In this document: positions 44,037-56,570 of the stretch, in pieces | Numbering within the stretch: position 1 is the first letter of the stretch | Layout of the letters: every line of letters begins with the position of its first letter | Program-made: the position numbers and the translations under genes | Source: Gracilariopsis chorda | Lineage: Eukaryota; Rhodophyta; Florideophyceae; Gracilariales; Gracilariaceae | Reading direction: 5' to 3' | Assembly: GCA_003194525.1 (NCBI GenBank) | Contig: NBIV01000274.1 | Location: 1-64,000 of the forward strand | Length of the DNA: 64,000 nt | Notes under the pieces: generated by a model | Databases searched by the model: none | Seen by the model: only the letters and a program-made list of their open reading frames with translations | What the model was told of the DNA's origin: nothing

Positions 44037-47000
44037 CCCTTCCCATGCCATTGTTACTCCTGATCAGTCCAAACTTTGTCGACAATCGATGAAAGCGGTC
44101 TACACTCAGTGCTTTGGTGAATATATCTGCAAGCATTGCGTCAGTGGTGCAATAATTCAAAATGGCCTCTCCTGATTCAATTGCCTGAACCACGAAATGA
44201 TATTTGAGCTCAATGTGTTTTGCTCTTCGCGTTCCATGACTCCAATCCAGTACCCCTGTGTTGTCTTCATAAACAGTAGATGGAACTGCTGGGTCAAGCA
44301 TACAACTTTCACGCAGCAAGTTACGCGCCTATTTCACTTCCTTCAGACATTCACATAGAGAAACGTACTCCGCTTCTGTCGTAGAGGTGGCAATACAGCT
44401 CTGCTTCAGTGTGCCCCAGCCTACTGCATTGCCTAGGACAAAAAGACAAAAGCCACTTGTAGACTTCCTGTCCAAGTCATCCCCAGCCCAATCGGCATCT
44501 GTATAAGCCATCAAAACATTCTCCATTCCATACGCTGGCCTTCTGTACCTAAGACATAAACTTCGAGTTCCGTTTAAGTATCTCAGAATCCTCTTGACTG
44601 CCTTCCAATGATATAATGTCGGCGTGGCCTGGGCGCGCGATAAGATGTTCACGGCAGCACATATATCAGGTCTCGTGCGTGTCGAGAGGTAGAGCAAAGA
44701 GCCGATAGCTTCCTGATACAATGTTTTCGATGTCATCGGTTCTGCGTTCAGTGCATCAGATGGCTTGTAGCTTGTTATCATCGGTGTGGGGACAGGGCTC
44801 GACTGTGACATATTAAATATGTCCAGTATTCTTGCAACCATTGGCTGCTGGTGCAGAATGAGTCCTCCTACTTCCCTCTGTATGTAGACACCAAGAAAAC
44901 TGTTCGAGCAAAACACTTCCTTCATTTCGAACTCTTTACCCAGTATCTTCTTAACATTCTTGATCAGGTTCGCACTATTGCCGATTAGCAGAAGGTCGTC
45001 CACGTAGAGGAGAAGGCACAAGGTGCTGCTATCCTTCTTAATGTAGAAAAAACAAGGGTCAGAAAGGCATTGCTGAAATCCCAATGCCAGTAATCTCTGC
45101 GTGAACAATTGACTCCAGATCGAGTTGGACTGTTTGAGACCGTATATAGATCGGTTTAGCTTGAGGAATTCGTGCTCTGCCAGGCCTATATCTACTCCAG
45201 ATGGTGGAGCCATATAGACTGGGTTTGTATCATCGATACGTCCATTCAGGAAAGCACACTTGACGTCCAGTTGGTGTATTTCAAAGTTGTACACACATGC
45301 TAGCGCAAGGGCGATTCGGACTGTGGGAAAGTCAACGAAAGGTGAGTATATGTTTTCCACATGGCCCTGTTGACATCCCTTGGCAACCAGCCGTGCTTTG
45401 TACTTTGATACTGTACCATCATCGTTCAACTTTGTCGCAAAGACGAGTTTAGATGCCAGGACTTGAGAATTCGGTGGCCTCTGTACCACATCCCATGTGT
45501 TCATAGACCTGAGGGATGCTAGTTCTTCCTTGATTGCCCCTTCCCAATGTTCCCAGTCCCAGCATTTCCTGGCCTCATCGAGGTCTGCAGGTAATCTTGT
45601 TGGTTTCTGAACTAGGCTGACATGGCTGCTGTGTTGCATATCTGAAAAGCGTTCTGGAGGCTTTCTGCTTCGCTCGGGATAGCGTCTAATGGGATAGTGG
45701 GTAAGAAATTCCTGCATGCTGGAGGTAATTGATCCAGCTTCTGCATCTTCCACATTATCGGACTCGATGCCTTCATCTGAATTTGCTTCTGCGAGTAGTT
45801 CTTCAGAGCCCATTGGGTTTCCAACTGAACCCACACGATCAACGGCGGTCTCATTAGTGCCATTATGCTCACTATCTTGCGCATCAGTGAGCACCTGGTC
45901 TTCATCTAGGCCAAGGTCTGGTGCCGGGTTGCCTCCGACCTCATCAAGGGTATTCTCTCTTCCACTTTCTCTTCCCGAGGAAAATAAAAGCCTCCCAGGG
46001 AAGACGTCTTCATTGATGGTCACATGTCTGGCAAACGTCACTTCTCTCCGTTCAATGTCATACACTCGGTAGTTTAGATGTGGCAGGGACCTGAGTAGAA
46101 TCCCACGTCGTGCCTTCTTTTCCAGCTTCTTTCTCTGTGCAACATGTATCCAGACTTCACAGACGAATGTCGTCAAGGACTCAAGGTTTGGGACGGTTCC
46201 TGTGAGGACTTGATGTGGTGTCATGCCATTATTGGCGTCACAGCTGATGGTGTTCATTATCCTTGTAGCAGTGACAACAGCTTCTGCCCAGAACCTATGC
46301 GGAAGTCCAGCGTGGCGCAACATGGACCGTGCCATTTCCATCACTGAACGATTGAACCGCTCAGCTACTCCGTTCTGTTGGGGAGTATACGGGGCACTTA
46401 CTTCCCAATCTATGCCTTCAGTAGACAAGTACTTCCGGAGCGCAATGTATTCTTTTGCATTGTCAGAGTAAACCAGTTTGATTTTCTTCTCAGCCTGCCT
46501 TTCAAACTTTACTTGGAAGCATCTGAACTGCTGTGTGAGTTCTGATCAACTACTTAGACGTCTAATGTCCTTGTATCTTGATCTTTTGTCGATAAAAGAG
46601 AGAAAGTACTTCTTTCCTCCAATACTCGGAGTACTGAAAGGACCACAAATGTCTGAGAATATGACATCTCCGACATTACAAGAGTCATTGGCGCTTCGGC
46701 TTGGCAGAGTACGGCGGATCATTTTGCCTTCTAGACATGGCGTGCAGCGTAATCCAGACTCTGGACCCTTTGTTAGGTCTAGCCCAATTACCGCAGTACT
46801 GTTGGAAATTTGCCTTATCCGACTTCTGCCAATGAGGCCAAGTCTCTCGTGCCATAACTGGATACCCCTCGCATTCTGGGCTACGTACGCTCGTTCGCTG
46901 CTCAGGTGAGCATGGATTACATACAAACCTTCACAGGCTTCAGCTGTTATCCTCTTATTCCCCATCTCTATCGTGCATCCCGATGTATCAAATCGGATGC

Positions 47001-48063
47001 ATTGTCCTATTGAAATTAGCTTTGAACACGAGATCAGATTGCAGTCCAGTTCATCGGCGAACAGCAGACCATCAAGTGTTAGATACGCAGTACGTTCTTG
47101 TGGTTGTATCACACTCAATACAACTCGTCCTTCACTCTTAGCTTGTACACGCCTTCCATCTCCAAGGGAAATGGTCCTAGGCTGTACTGGAATAAACGAT
47201 TGCGATAGAGCTTGACTCCCAACCATATGGCACGTAGCGCCTGAATCAATCAAGAAGCGATAACCTGGGTCTCTAAGAGCGAGGAGAGCACGATAAATGC
47301 TTTTGCCACTACCACCTTCTCTTTGATTTTGATTCCGTGAGCGGCAGTTGCGTTTATAATGGCCCTTCTTTCCGCACAGGAAACAACGGCCCTAGACTTT
47401 TGCTTTCATGGCACGTTCGGTTTCTACATGTTCATCGGGTGGCACAGATGTTCCAGTTGTTTCCTCAATTGCTCGAGTGTCGTACTCCTGCAGGAGCCTC
47501 GCAGTAACCTTATCCCAAGTAAGTTCAGTGTCTGACATCGTTTGCAACGCAGATATCACAGGTCCAAACGCACTGTCACCCGTGGAGCCAAAGCTTGAGA
47601 AGAAGATGGCTATCTGCATGCTTTTGTCGAGAGAACTTCCCATCCCATCAAGACGAGCAAACACGGATTGCATCTCATTTACATAGTCAGACATGGGCTT
47701 GCCCTCGGTATATCGGAATTGGTGTAGTCTGGTTTGAAGCTGTACTCTCCTTGCTGCGTTCTCAGTTGCATGACGCTCACGGAGTTTTCTGTACATAACG
47801 AATGGGTTTTGTCTCCCCGAAGCAATTGCTCTCAACGGCTTGTCACCGAGAGACTGTAAAAGGTACATCCTTGCCTTCAATAATTTTTGCTTCATTTCCG
47901 TAGTAATTGCATCAATACCTTCCGTACCAATCACATCATCAACCACGACGTGAAGAAAATCCTTAGATTCTAGCAGCGCTTCAATTCAAATGGTTCAAAG
48001 AGCAAAATCTTCATCCCGACGAGCATAAAAGCGCGGAAGCGTTTTGTACGTGTCTTCTTTCAT
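44014..48063 (-). pseudogene. Copia Gag-Pol
   Basis: Reading leftward from ATG 48063: copia Gag (LLKARMYLLQSLGDKPLRAI, LQTRLHQFRYTEGKPMSDYV); knuckle CFLCGKKGHYKRNC (near 47.37 kb); protease FLIDSGATCHMV; integrase zinc region (HERLGLIG...CTPCLEGK) and core (DICGPFSTPSIGGKKYFLSF, YTPQQNGVAERFNRSVMEMA); a variable acidic linker; reverse transcriptase (VAKGCQQGHVENIYSPFVDF, LDVKCAFLNG, YGLKQSNSIWSQ and catalytic YVDDLLLIG); and RNase H (AYTDADWAGD, STTEAEYVSLCE, DNTGVLDWSHGTRRAKHIEL). All parts are in one frame, as is common for Ty1/copia. It is broken in about five places. Confidence 0.9.
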
Positions 48064-48139
48064 TGTCAACGTGAGTAGAACAGTACTCAAGCGTTAGAAG
48101 CTCAGTGATGGTCGACGGTAGCAGCTTTCTTTAGCCGGC

Positions 48140-48149
48140 GATGCTACCA
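48140..48149 (-). promoter_or_regulatory. Primer-binding site of the copia element
   Basis: On the minus strand TGGTAGCATC starts one base after the 5' LTR, identical to the first ten bases of the site in the gypsy element at 3744, with different bases beyond. Confidence 0.75.
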
Positions 48150-48150
48150 C

Positions 48151-48421
48151 TGTTGAGTGGTTGGGTGACTCTCATCAGCTCTCTCAGCTGCGGAGACTCC
48201 TTTACTCTTTATATAGATTGTAACTGCGTAAAATCCTGCCAAAATCACGGTACGTATGTCTATTGTAGTCTAACGAGCAGGGGACCACAAACCCAAGATA
48301 GTATATCAATACGTAGGGTCCGACACCTCACAAGAGGTATCGGGCAAAGGGACTCACGTAACTACCTTACGTGAGTCCTAGACCTGTAGGTAATGGCATC
48401 ACGATTGCGTGTTCCTCATCA
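48151..48421 (-). repeat. 5' LTR of the copia element
   Basis: 271 bp partner of 43766-44036 with three substitutions. Confidence 0.93.
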
Positions 48422-48702
48422 TAACGAGACCACAGTGTGATGGACCTCTGCAGCCTGGCCAACATATTTTCCGCATATAATACTGTCTGCAATAGCCATC
48501 TACAATGAATCTTAGCAAAATTTAAGCCTTCGGCTTTATGTTACACATAGCAAGTCCTACATGTCAGGCTTTTTTTGTTAGCAGGATTGTGCTCGACAGA
48601 AATAGCACTTTTAATCGGTTTAAACAGGCTTTTCTACTCACTTCTACGAGCCTTCTTCTATATATGTATTGGCCTCAAAAGAAGGCTCAGTGGCAGGTCT
48701 AC

Positions 48703-50559
48703 CTAACTGTACCTACGGTAATTGCTGGCCGAGCTGTTTTTAACGTTGATTAGGTTGAACCACATGTCAAACTGAAGTTTCACTTCTTGCAATTCAATGT
48801 TTGGATACTTTCTTTCAAATTCACGAGTTGCATTTGCAGCAACCCTAAGGTCATCACGAATATCGCGGGAAATTGCCAAAGGTAGGGAATTCGGAATGAC
48901 GAAGGAGATGTGTCTTAGTCGTTTCATATGAGTCCCCACTTCGTTCAGAAACAAAGGCCAGTTTTGCAGAAAGGGACGGATTCGATTCGAGTTAACAAAA
49001 CTTGTAGACAGTTGAAGGTATTGTACTTTGGATGTACGCTGCAAGACCATTTTGAAGCAGTTCGAGTTTGGGATATCCTCTGATAGATGTAGATATTCGA
49101 CAAGAACAGACGGTATCCTTAGATGAGTGATTTTCTTGCAGTAGAACAGACAGCACTGAAGGAAGCGGCACAATTTGCTGTATGTGACAGGCCTGGCGAG
49201 CATTGGAAGGTTTTCACAGAGGAGATGAGTCATGCTGTGGCGTGCAGTTTTCCATATCTGTCGGAGCTGACTTCTGAACATCTTCGAATAGTGAAAGAGA
49301 GAGACTGCAGAGGACGTCTCAACGGAGGCTGACTGAAGATTTCGATAAGCATCTATATTTCCAAAAATTTGGGCTGATTGGGAGATTTCAAGATTTGCGG
49401 GGAAAGCTTCTGCCACAGGGTTGTCTTCATCATCAGACAGGGGCCACTCACCATCTCGCTCTTCATTCGGACATCTTTCTTCGTCACGGTAATACCCTGG
49501 ATCGAGTACGCGGGATGCCGTTTTCTGCTCATTAAAGGCCGAGATGAATGATTCGAAGTACAGATGATACACCGAAGGACTCCCGACTTGAGAGGAACCA
49601 TTTGCACACAAATCTGTTTCAACCGTGGCTCGACCTTCAAACTTCTGTTTAAGTGCCATCTCGTAGGCCAGGCAACTTGGCATTCGCAGCTCAGAAAATC
49701 CGAGGCATGCAACTTTCAGATAATTTAGAACGGGAAGTTGCACCCCGTTTGGATTCAAAAGGAAAGACATCAAAACTCTCTCAGCTTGGATAGTCTTTCG
49801 GGCATGATACACGTGATCTCTTTCGGGATCAGTGCTATCCTGCCAAACAATCCTGTCAATTATTAAGCTCTTAAGTGAAAACCTGTGAGATATAACAACG
49901 TCCAAGAAAGCTGGAAGATCATGCCATTGAAGGCGAGCAACCTGCAAGTGATTTAGCTGAGCATCTGTTGTTTTGAGGGCCCTGATAATTTCCCCGGTGG
50001 GAGAACTGATTACAAACTTCTTTAACTTCCGCGAATTATATAGTAATCTTGCCAGATATGTCGAATTCTTCTTTTGAAGTCCATGTGACGTTTCAATTTC
50101 AGTCAGGTTTGGGCAGTTGTAAAGTAAGCATCTGAGAATATCCGCTTGCGCTCCTGGAATTAAGGGTAGCCTAATTACTTGAAGGGTTTCTCCGATGCGC
50201 TCGATAATGAACTGAAGCAACTGCGAGAAGCTTTTTCGAAGTTCCCAAGTGGCATTGCAATCTAATTCTAAAAATGAATTGAGGCGCAGCACTGGCGCCT
50301 CGAGTAAATCCCAAGGACTGGTGTTCCATTTCGGATCACTGAATGGAGAACGAAAGTCGATATTGGTGATACTTCCTTCGAAGAGTTGAATATAAAGACG
50401 GTAGAGCGCTTTGTTCTTACAAATGGGCAGTATAGCAGATTTGATGTCTGCCATATCTTTTCTACGAAGAACAGTCCCAAAGTTGTGGAAATGATCTACC
50501 AAGACCTGGAGTACGTCAGATGGTAGATCCAAGAGTTTAAAAGTATTATCTGAGCTCAT
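48703..50559 (-). CDS. F-box / leucine-rich-repeat-like protein, intact
   Basis: 618 codons without interruption, starting at the ATG of MSSDNTFKLLDLPSDVLQVL. Residues ~8-50 fit an F-box (LPSDVLQVLVDHF...ILPICKNKALYRLY), the part that binds Skp1 in SCF ubiquitin ligases. From ~90 to 330 irregular LRR-like strands alternate with helices (ETLQVIRLPLIPGA, CPNLTEIETSHGL, SRKLKKFVISS, LNHLQVARLQWHDLPAFLDV, LNYLKVACLGFSEL), which would form a substrate-binding solenoid. An acidic insert (ERDGEWPLSDDEDN) separates this from a C-terminal solenoid (CKKITHLRIPSVLVEYLHLS, SKVQYLQLSTSF, MKRLRHISFVIPN). No signal peptide or membrane segment is seen. It is intronless and the only clearly intact host gene here. 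The function is inferred from fold-type resemblance only. Confidence 0.75.
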   Translation of the reverse strand: MSSDNTFKLLDLPSDVLQVLVDHFHNFGTVLRRKDMADIKSAILPICKNKALYRLYIQLFEGSITNIDFRSPFSDPKWNTSPWDLLEAPVLRLNSFLELDCNATWELRKSFSQLLQFIIERIGETLQVIRLPLIPGAQADILRCLLYNCPNLTEIETSHGLQKKNSTYLARLLYNSRKLKKFVISSPTGEIIRALKTTDAQLNHLQVARLQWHDLPAFLDVVISHRFSLKSLIIDRIVWQDSTDPERDHVYHARKTIQAERVLMSFLLNPNGVQLPVLNYLKVACLGFSELRMPSCLAYEMALKQKFEGRATVETDLCANGSSQVGSPSVYHLYFESFISAFNEQKTASRVLDPGYYRDEERCPNEERDGEWPLSDDEDNPVAEAFPANLEISQSAQIFGNIDAYRNLQSASVETSSAVSLFHYSKMFRSQLRQIWKTARHSMTHLLCENLPMLARPVTYSKLCRFLQCCLFYCKKITHLRIPSVLVEYLHLSEDIPNSNCFKMVLQRTSKVQYLQLSTSFVNSNRIRPFLQNWPLFLNEVGTHMKRLRHISFVIPNSLPLAISRDIRDDLRVAANATREFERKYPNIELQEVKLQFDMWFNLINVKNSSASNYRRYS

Positions 50560-53500
50560 ACCTTTGTTTTTGTATAGCGTGAATTTTGTCGCAAATTAGC
50601 AGTATCTTAAACAGAAGTGATGTAAAAATATGTGAGAGCGTGTGCAGGTTGTTGCAAAGAATTTGCATAGCGCAAAAGAACAATTTGTTTATATAGGTGT
50701 CTTGGAAGCCTCAGTAGATGAACGGTTTTAAGGACTAACTGTCTAGTTTTATAAAAACGCTGATATACTTAAAAACCGAAGCACAATTCTCATGGTAAAT
50801 GTAGAAAGTTTTGTCGAGAGAATCAATTAACGATTCTACCTATTTCTGTCATACAAGTCTTAAAGGACACTGAATTTCATACTCTGGTCTGTATCATCAC
50901 CGACTATTCTGCGTGAATAACACGCGACGGTTTGGCAACCTCATTTGGTGGGAGGGTGCTTATTCCATTTAAGACACAAAATGATGTTCCTTTGTGTCCT
51001 CAAGAACTCTAATTGGAAGTAAGGGCTGCCAATTTGTCCAGATTCTTTAGATCAGTTAGTCAAAAAGGGGCCCTTTTCCAATATGAACCATCCTTTTCTT
51101 GACACATTTGGGAAGAGCATCGATCCCTTTTCATATTGCAGAGACCTTTTCTCCCACTGGAAATGAAACATTCCTAGTGATGTTTGCTTTCACTCACGTC
51201 AATTAGCTCATTGGTGTATTCGAAACAAAATCGCCCATTTAAGTTTTCTTCTGACGTATTCTTTATTGTATGACATATCTCGTTCTTAAGAAAAGAGAAA
51301 TTTTCGTTGAAATACCATGTGCTATGCAAGGGATGGGATTTATTGTTCGCCTTCAGGCTGTTGCCAAGCGACAGATTTTTTCGTTTGGAAAAGGGAGAGG
51401 TGGAGGTTAAAAAACCATCACCAAGAACTCAGCAGAGCTGAGATCCTACAGGATGATCCAGAGGATACATCCGGTTCCCGGGAGTGTTGGGCGGGTAAGT
51501 TGAATTGCTACATGATATCCTATATCTAACACGATCCGTACCGTAGTTGACCAACAGAACAACAACGAAAGATCCTCTCTTCCAAAGTGGCGTCGGCCAG
51601 ACGTCCGGTAGCTCTTCACAACCAAAATTGTCTCAAATAAATCCACTTCTGCGGTGCCCTTGAAAATCTAGAAAGATTTGATAATTTTGCGCCACCTCAC
51701 CGAAGAAAGCAAATCTTTTTGACATCTTTATGTTTTGGGGATACTTTCGGGGCTAAGATGAAAGAGCATAGAAGGTGACAGTAGAAACAAAACAGCGCGC
51801 TTCGTTTGACGAAGAGAGGAAGGTGTAGCGATGTGGCAGTGTCAATGCCCGTGTGCAACACAAGCGACTACGTCATGATGCGAAAAAAAATTCAGTATGG
51901 ACCCGATAAAAATGACGAGCCATAAACCTTGTCCCAAGACCGTAATCAATAGTCGCAGTTGTCTCCTATTGTTTTCAAAAATGAACGCAACATATACCAT
52001 AATCTCTCTTCCCTCTGCGATCGCGCTTCCAGCACATTGCTCCCTCAGAATCATATGGTCGTGTTACTTTATATCGCTGGTTTGAAGTGGAAGCTACTTG
52101 TTGTATCATGAAACGGTTTTCAGATCTTCCAAAGAGTCCAGGTCGCTCAACCTACCCCTGATATCCTCACAACTTTGCTCCGAGAGGCTAGATGTACGCT
52201 TCAGGCACAATGGTGACAATCCACACAGAAACGGCTTCTTTGTTGAAAACTCTTCCCTCACATGACAAGACCATAAGAATTCAGCCCGTTTTTCACTGCG
52301 TTGACTCACTTCAGCTGCTGTGTCTTCCGGTGAGTGCAATTACTGTTGTGTAGATTTGTGGCTATTCGCATGTGCTCAGTGTTCTGTTTATCATTATTCT
52401 TGTTTTCGTATCAATACTTTTCTTACGCTTCATGTACCATGTCTCAGTTTCAAGCTTGTACGCTACCAAAGTCAGAGCTGCTAGTCCTCTGGAATAAACC
52501 TCGCTTTTTTTGCAGAGAAGAAAGCCTTTTATTGGCATTGCGCTATTATTTTTCTAAAGAGTTATAGAACAGACTCTTTGAACGCATTTTATTGTTCACG
52601 TTGACGAAAAGACTTCTCGAATGTATGTCTGGAAAACTATGCGTTGTATATGTGACATTGAAAAAGTAATATTATGGCCTTTGCTAGTACTTAGTTAAAA
52701 GTCTAAATATACTTTCAGAATGACCTTTCGAATCGTTTACACAAAATCCCAAAATTTCTAAGCTGGTTTTATGTTGTTTGATGGAATTATCTTTTTATCT
52801 ATCTAAATCCTCGCGTGTTAAGAACTCAACGATTTTGGACATCTTTCTTTGACACCTTTCACAACTGAGTGACTATTCCCGAGCGCCACTGTCTTCGTCA
52901 CATGTTCGATGTTGGATATGGCTTGCAACTACCGTTGTGACTTCTAGCATGGCATGCGTTGTCATGAGGAGCTAATTCTATCACCTTTACTGCAGCAAAC
53001 GAATCCTTGAAAGTAGCAAAGACTATTTCAAATTATCTGCCTTGGGATTGACGTTGGTTCGTTAAACTGTTTGAGAAGGGTACACACAATGTATTCTAGA
53101 CTTTCTACTGCCTGGGTTCTCTTAGCTTTATATCTATTTTGATTGTATTTTTTTCGGGTTTAAAAGTGCTAGAATTGGCGTAGCATGCCTTTCTATTACG
53201 TACCGAGAGATCAATCGATGGTGGCTGATAAAGAGACCGAACAACGAGAGAGTCTACGAAAGATGGAAACCAGAAGGATTACCTTGATGTGGCATTCCAT
53301 TGCAAAGGTGTATGATGGGGGTAAAAATAACAATATACCTCCACATAACCAAAATACGATTACCAATACACAAGCATGAATTGCATTTACAATGAGATGA
53401 GGACAGGCCGTCCATCGTATGGCAATTTCTATGTTTATAGCTAGAGTGCTCCCTCGTACAGAAATCATAGCGTCATGTGCTGCAAGGTAGAATTGATGGT

Positions 53501-56103
53501 ACAGGGGTTTGAGGAGGCTCATCCTCCTTCTTTACTTGTTTTAGACTATTCCACATCTCTTAAATCCAGGAATCACTCCTATAAGCATCTCTTCATCACT
53601 TCAGTGTCGAACATCGTAGAAGGATCGTTCTGTTTGATCTCTAGCCCTAGTGGCAATCGCCTTCAATCCAGACCCATAGTTTTCATCCAACTGGGACCAC
53701 AACCATGGTGAAATAAAGGTATATCTTAGTGCTCTCGTGTCTGCTGTTCACCGTTCTACTAGCTACACTAACTCTTTAGTCCGTGGCCAAACTATATCTA
53801 GTCTCTTGTCTAGAAACCAAAGCCGTGGCTGCAAGTTTGGCCTTGGCTCCATATATCATGCATGGCGCCTCGTGACCGCATTTGCGTCTTCTGGGCACGA
53901 GTGCTACACCTCGTGGAATGACTAGTCTAACATCTCGATTGTAACGGAACCAAGGCTCTTATTTAAGGCTCATAGGAATCGTGCCTGTTCTTGCTTGAAA
54001 GAATACTATTCTTCGCAGATATGACTTCGAAATTTGCTACCCTTCGTGATGCAAACAAGGAAATCCTGAGGTCCATCTCGTCTCCTCGAGTATAAACGCC
54101 TTTTCGTTTGTCGCACCTGCCAAGAAGAAGTCCGTCTTCGCCCCAAGCTTCCGCGTATTTATCGAGCTTCTCTTACAGGCATATCAGTATGGATGCAACT
54201 TTGAACAAATTCGTACTTTTTGTTTTGGTGCTCATTTTCTTTCTCTTTTTCTTGCCGGTTGATGCGGGATTGTTTGGAAACAATTACTGAGTAAGAAGCT
54301 GTTAAACTTAATTTGTGCAGTGTGCTGTGCAGTTGCGAGGGGAAAGGTGTAGTGCGGTAGTTGAAGCTACCTTCTTCTTTTTACTCAGATCAAGCTAGAC
54401 CTATCGCTGCTTATACTGTTTTTCAGACCTAGCGTACTTAGCTGTTCAACTGTTCAACTGTTTCTTACATCCTGCTTGGAGGTGGACTTCCTCTCTGAGG
54501 AACTCCACCCGTTGCTATCTACCCATGCAGCAGTCTGGTAGGTGATGAACAGACCTCAAGGTTCGACCAGACTGCCTGCGCAGACAAGCCTTATTGTCCG
54601 ACGTGGAAAGCCGCGCAAATGCGCCAACCAGGATATGGTAAAATATCCTGATGTTTTTCTCAATGCAGCATTTTGCTGCAGCGCAACAGAAGCTCATTTT
54701 TCAAAGTCGCAGGGTGTCTGCTGTCTCTCCAAACTACAAGAATTCCTGCGAAATGTTCTTACCATTTAGGCAGTCCGGGATGCGAAGATTGCGAGTGTTG
54801 TAGAATGTAGTATTTTAGCTTAGGGAAGACTGCAATAAACGCAATGTTGATTTATCTTGATAACTCGGCTTGACTTTTATCAGTCATCGAAGCTCTGTAG
54901 TTCTAACTTCATTTGTAGTCTTCAAAACTTCTTGAAGACCATTTCTGTTCTTCTTTCATGCTTTTACTTTACACATTGAATGCATTTATATTTGTAGCAT
55001 CTGTAGAATCTTCTGGAACATTCTATACAAGACTTTTTGTAGTTGCTTCCATATTCTTCAAGAAGAACTCACAACTGCGACGTTTGCCGTGGATCCATCA
55101 AGCGTTTTGTAATGTTTTCTCGCTGTGTAAGATTTAGCTTACCATCTACTAGCCTCAGAGAGTTTTCATGTATCGACCTGGAGAGAAGTGGAATGTGCGA
55201 TCTTTTGGGTGGACTGCATAGGGGCAAACATTAGTGAAGAGCGTCTGGCGGAATGAAGGGATCTGTGTAGGACTAAAATGTGTTGAATTCCTGGGGTACA
55301 GAAATGTGATGTTTGTATGGAGGAGTTTGGTTGGGCAGTACTTTTCTAAATGAAGAATGCGGGGTTTGAGCAATACGTTGTGGGAGATTTGCTGAAGATA
55401 ATTCTTATATGTAATGGCTTATTCCATGATTTCATGGTCAATTGACATATTGCTGAAAATAGGACTAGAAGAGGTACAGATTGAAGATTTTTGTTTTCTG
55501 TTAGTCCGCTTACTAGGTGTTTCTGATCCGCAACTAAGCTGAAGTTTCTTAGTGGCGTTGAAAGTAGTATAGCTTGTAATGTCTCGTTAGAATATACTTG
55601 AGTGAACAGATGATCCTAGGAATCCGGGAACCAAATGTGGAATGCTTGCTCCTTTGTAGAGGGAGACGGAAAGTATTCACGACAAACATCATGTCTGACT
55701 TACAATCTCAATGTTGAAAAGAGAAGCTACGTCCCTTGACGCTGTAGAGAAATGTAATGGATAACAGGCTTGTTCTCGCCGAAGAGACTAATGATTTCGG
55801 CGCTTGGGAGCATGCGATTTGGGAATCTGGGGCACAAGAAAAGGCTGTGGCGAAAGGAAGGAAACAGGGCGAGAGTCTACATATCGCTCATATGAGAGGG
55901 TGCGAAATGATAAGCGCGCAAAGTAGTAGCGTGTGGTCTCATTGGCTGAAATGTGATGAATGAAGCTTGTTGTTGTGTTCCATTGTGAGAGCGTGGTCTC
56001 CGTTTACCAGAGATCTCAGGCCTCTAAGGCTCTTCAAAGGAGGCTGAAGTCTAACGCTAGAATGGTCTGCCAAGCTTGAAGTACAAAGGTAGCTTGAATA
56101 TGA
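50560..56103. other. Long intergenic region
   Basis: Apart from one possible short peptide (54189-54290), no gene is supported on either strand. Frames are under ~105 codons and show no domain or repeat shared with the rest of the window. The first 300 bases presumably include the promoter of the F-box-like gene. Confidence 0.5.
54189..54290 (+). CDS. Possible short hydrophobic peptide
   Basis: 33 codons: a short polar start (MDATLNK), a very hydrophobic core (FVLFVLVLIFFLFFLPV) with a signal-peptide-like end (DAG), and a short tail. TATA-like TATTTAAGG and GTATAAACG lie about 230 and 100 bp upstream. Chance is a real possibility at this length; it could also be the first exon of a secreted protein. 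Confidence 0.2.
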   Translation: MDATLNKFVLFVLVLIFFLFFLPVDAGLFGNNY

Positions 56104-56108
56104 CTTGT

Positions 56109-56517
56109 TGTTGTATAATACAGCCAGCGATTACGCGTCTGTCGCATAAATAGGGTTGCAAATGTGCCACGTCTACTGTCTTCTGCGCAAATGCGTTCAG
56201 CATTGCGATAGAGCATACCATACTTAATTGTATTGGTTGCGCGATGATAGCAATATCTTGTATCTTCAATAGCCCACATCAGGCTGCGCAAGCTATCGTT
56301 TGGTCGAGTCAGTGTCAACTGACCCGGCAGGTGCTTATAAAGGCTATCCGAATTCTCGGATGGCCACTCATGAGAGGAGGCAACTCTCGTTGAGTGTACC
56401 CACTGTTGTTCCCCTGCGCTCGTCACTACAGCATTTGCACACTTTTTGTGGCATCTTTCACCGTATTGCCTGCCGTTTTTGTTCTTTTCAGAACCGTACT
56501 CCAGTACTTAACAGACA
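56109..56517 (+). repeat. 5' LTR
   Basis: 409 bp, TGTTGTATAA...AACAGACA, with a TATA-like TTATAAAGG about 190 bp before its end. Confidence 0.88.
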
Positions 56518-56570
56518 AGCGCTTTGTTCTTAAAGAGCAAAATGTCTGTAGTACTGTTCAAAGTGCGATA

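Larger units (their letters stand above)
43761..48426 (-). mobile_element. Ty1/copia element, young but broken
   Basis: LTRs 43766-44036 and 48151-48421 (271 bp each, three differences, about 1.1%), flanked by the 5 bp duplication TAACG (43761-43765 and 48422-48426). The minus strand carries a primer site, then one gag-pol reading frame in the order GAG-CCHC-PR-IN-RT-RH. It is broken in about five places. The low LTR divergence against the number of breaks suggests a defective template, or damage soon after insertion. The element lies about 280 bp beyond the 3' end of the intact host gene 48703-50559. Confidence 0.93.

Noticed and set aside
50560-56103. tRNA or other structured RNA genes in the long spacer
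   Set aside because: No convincing T-loop and acceptor-stem combination was found by eye. A covariance-model scan would be needed to settle it.
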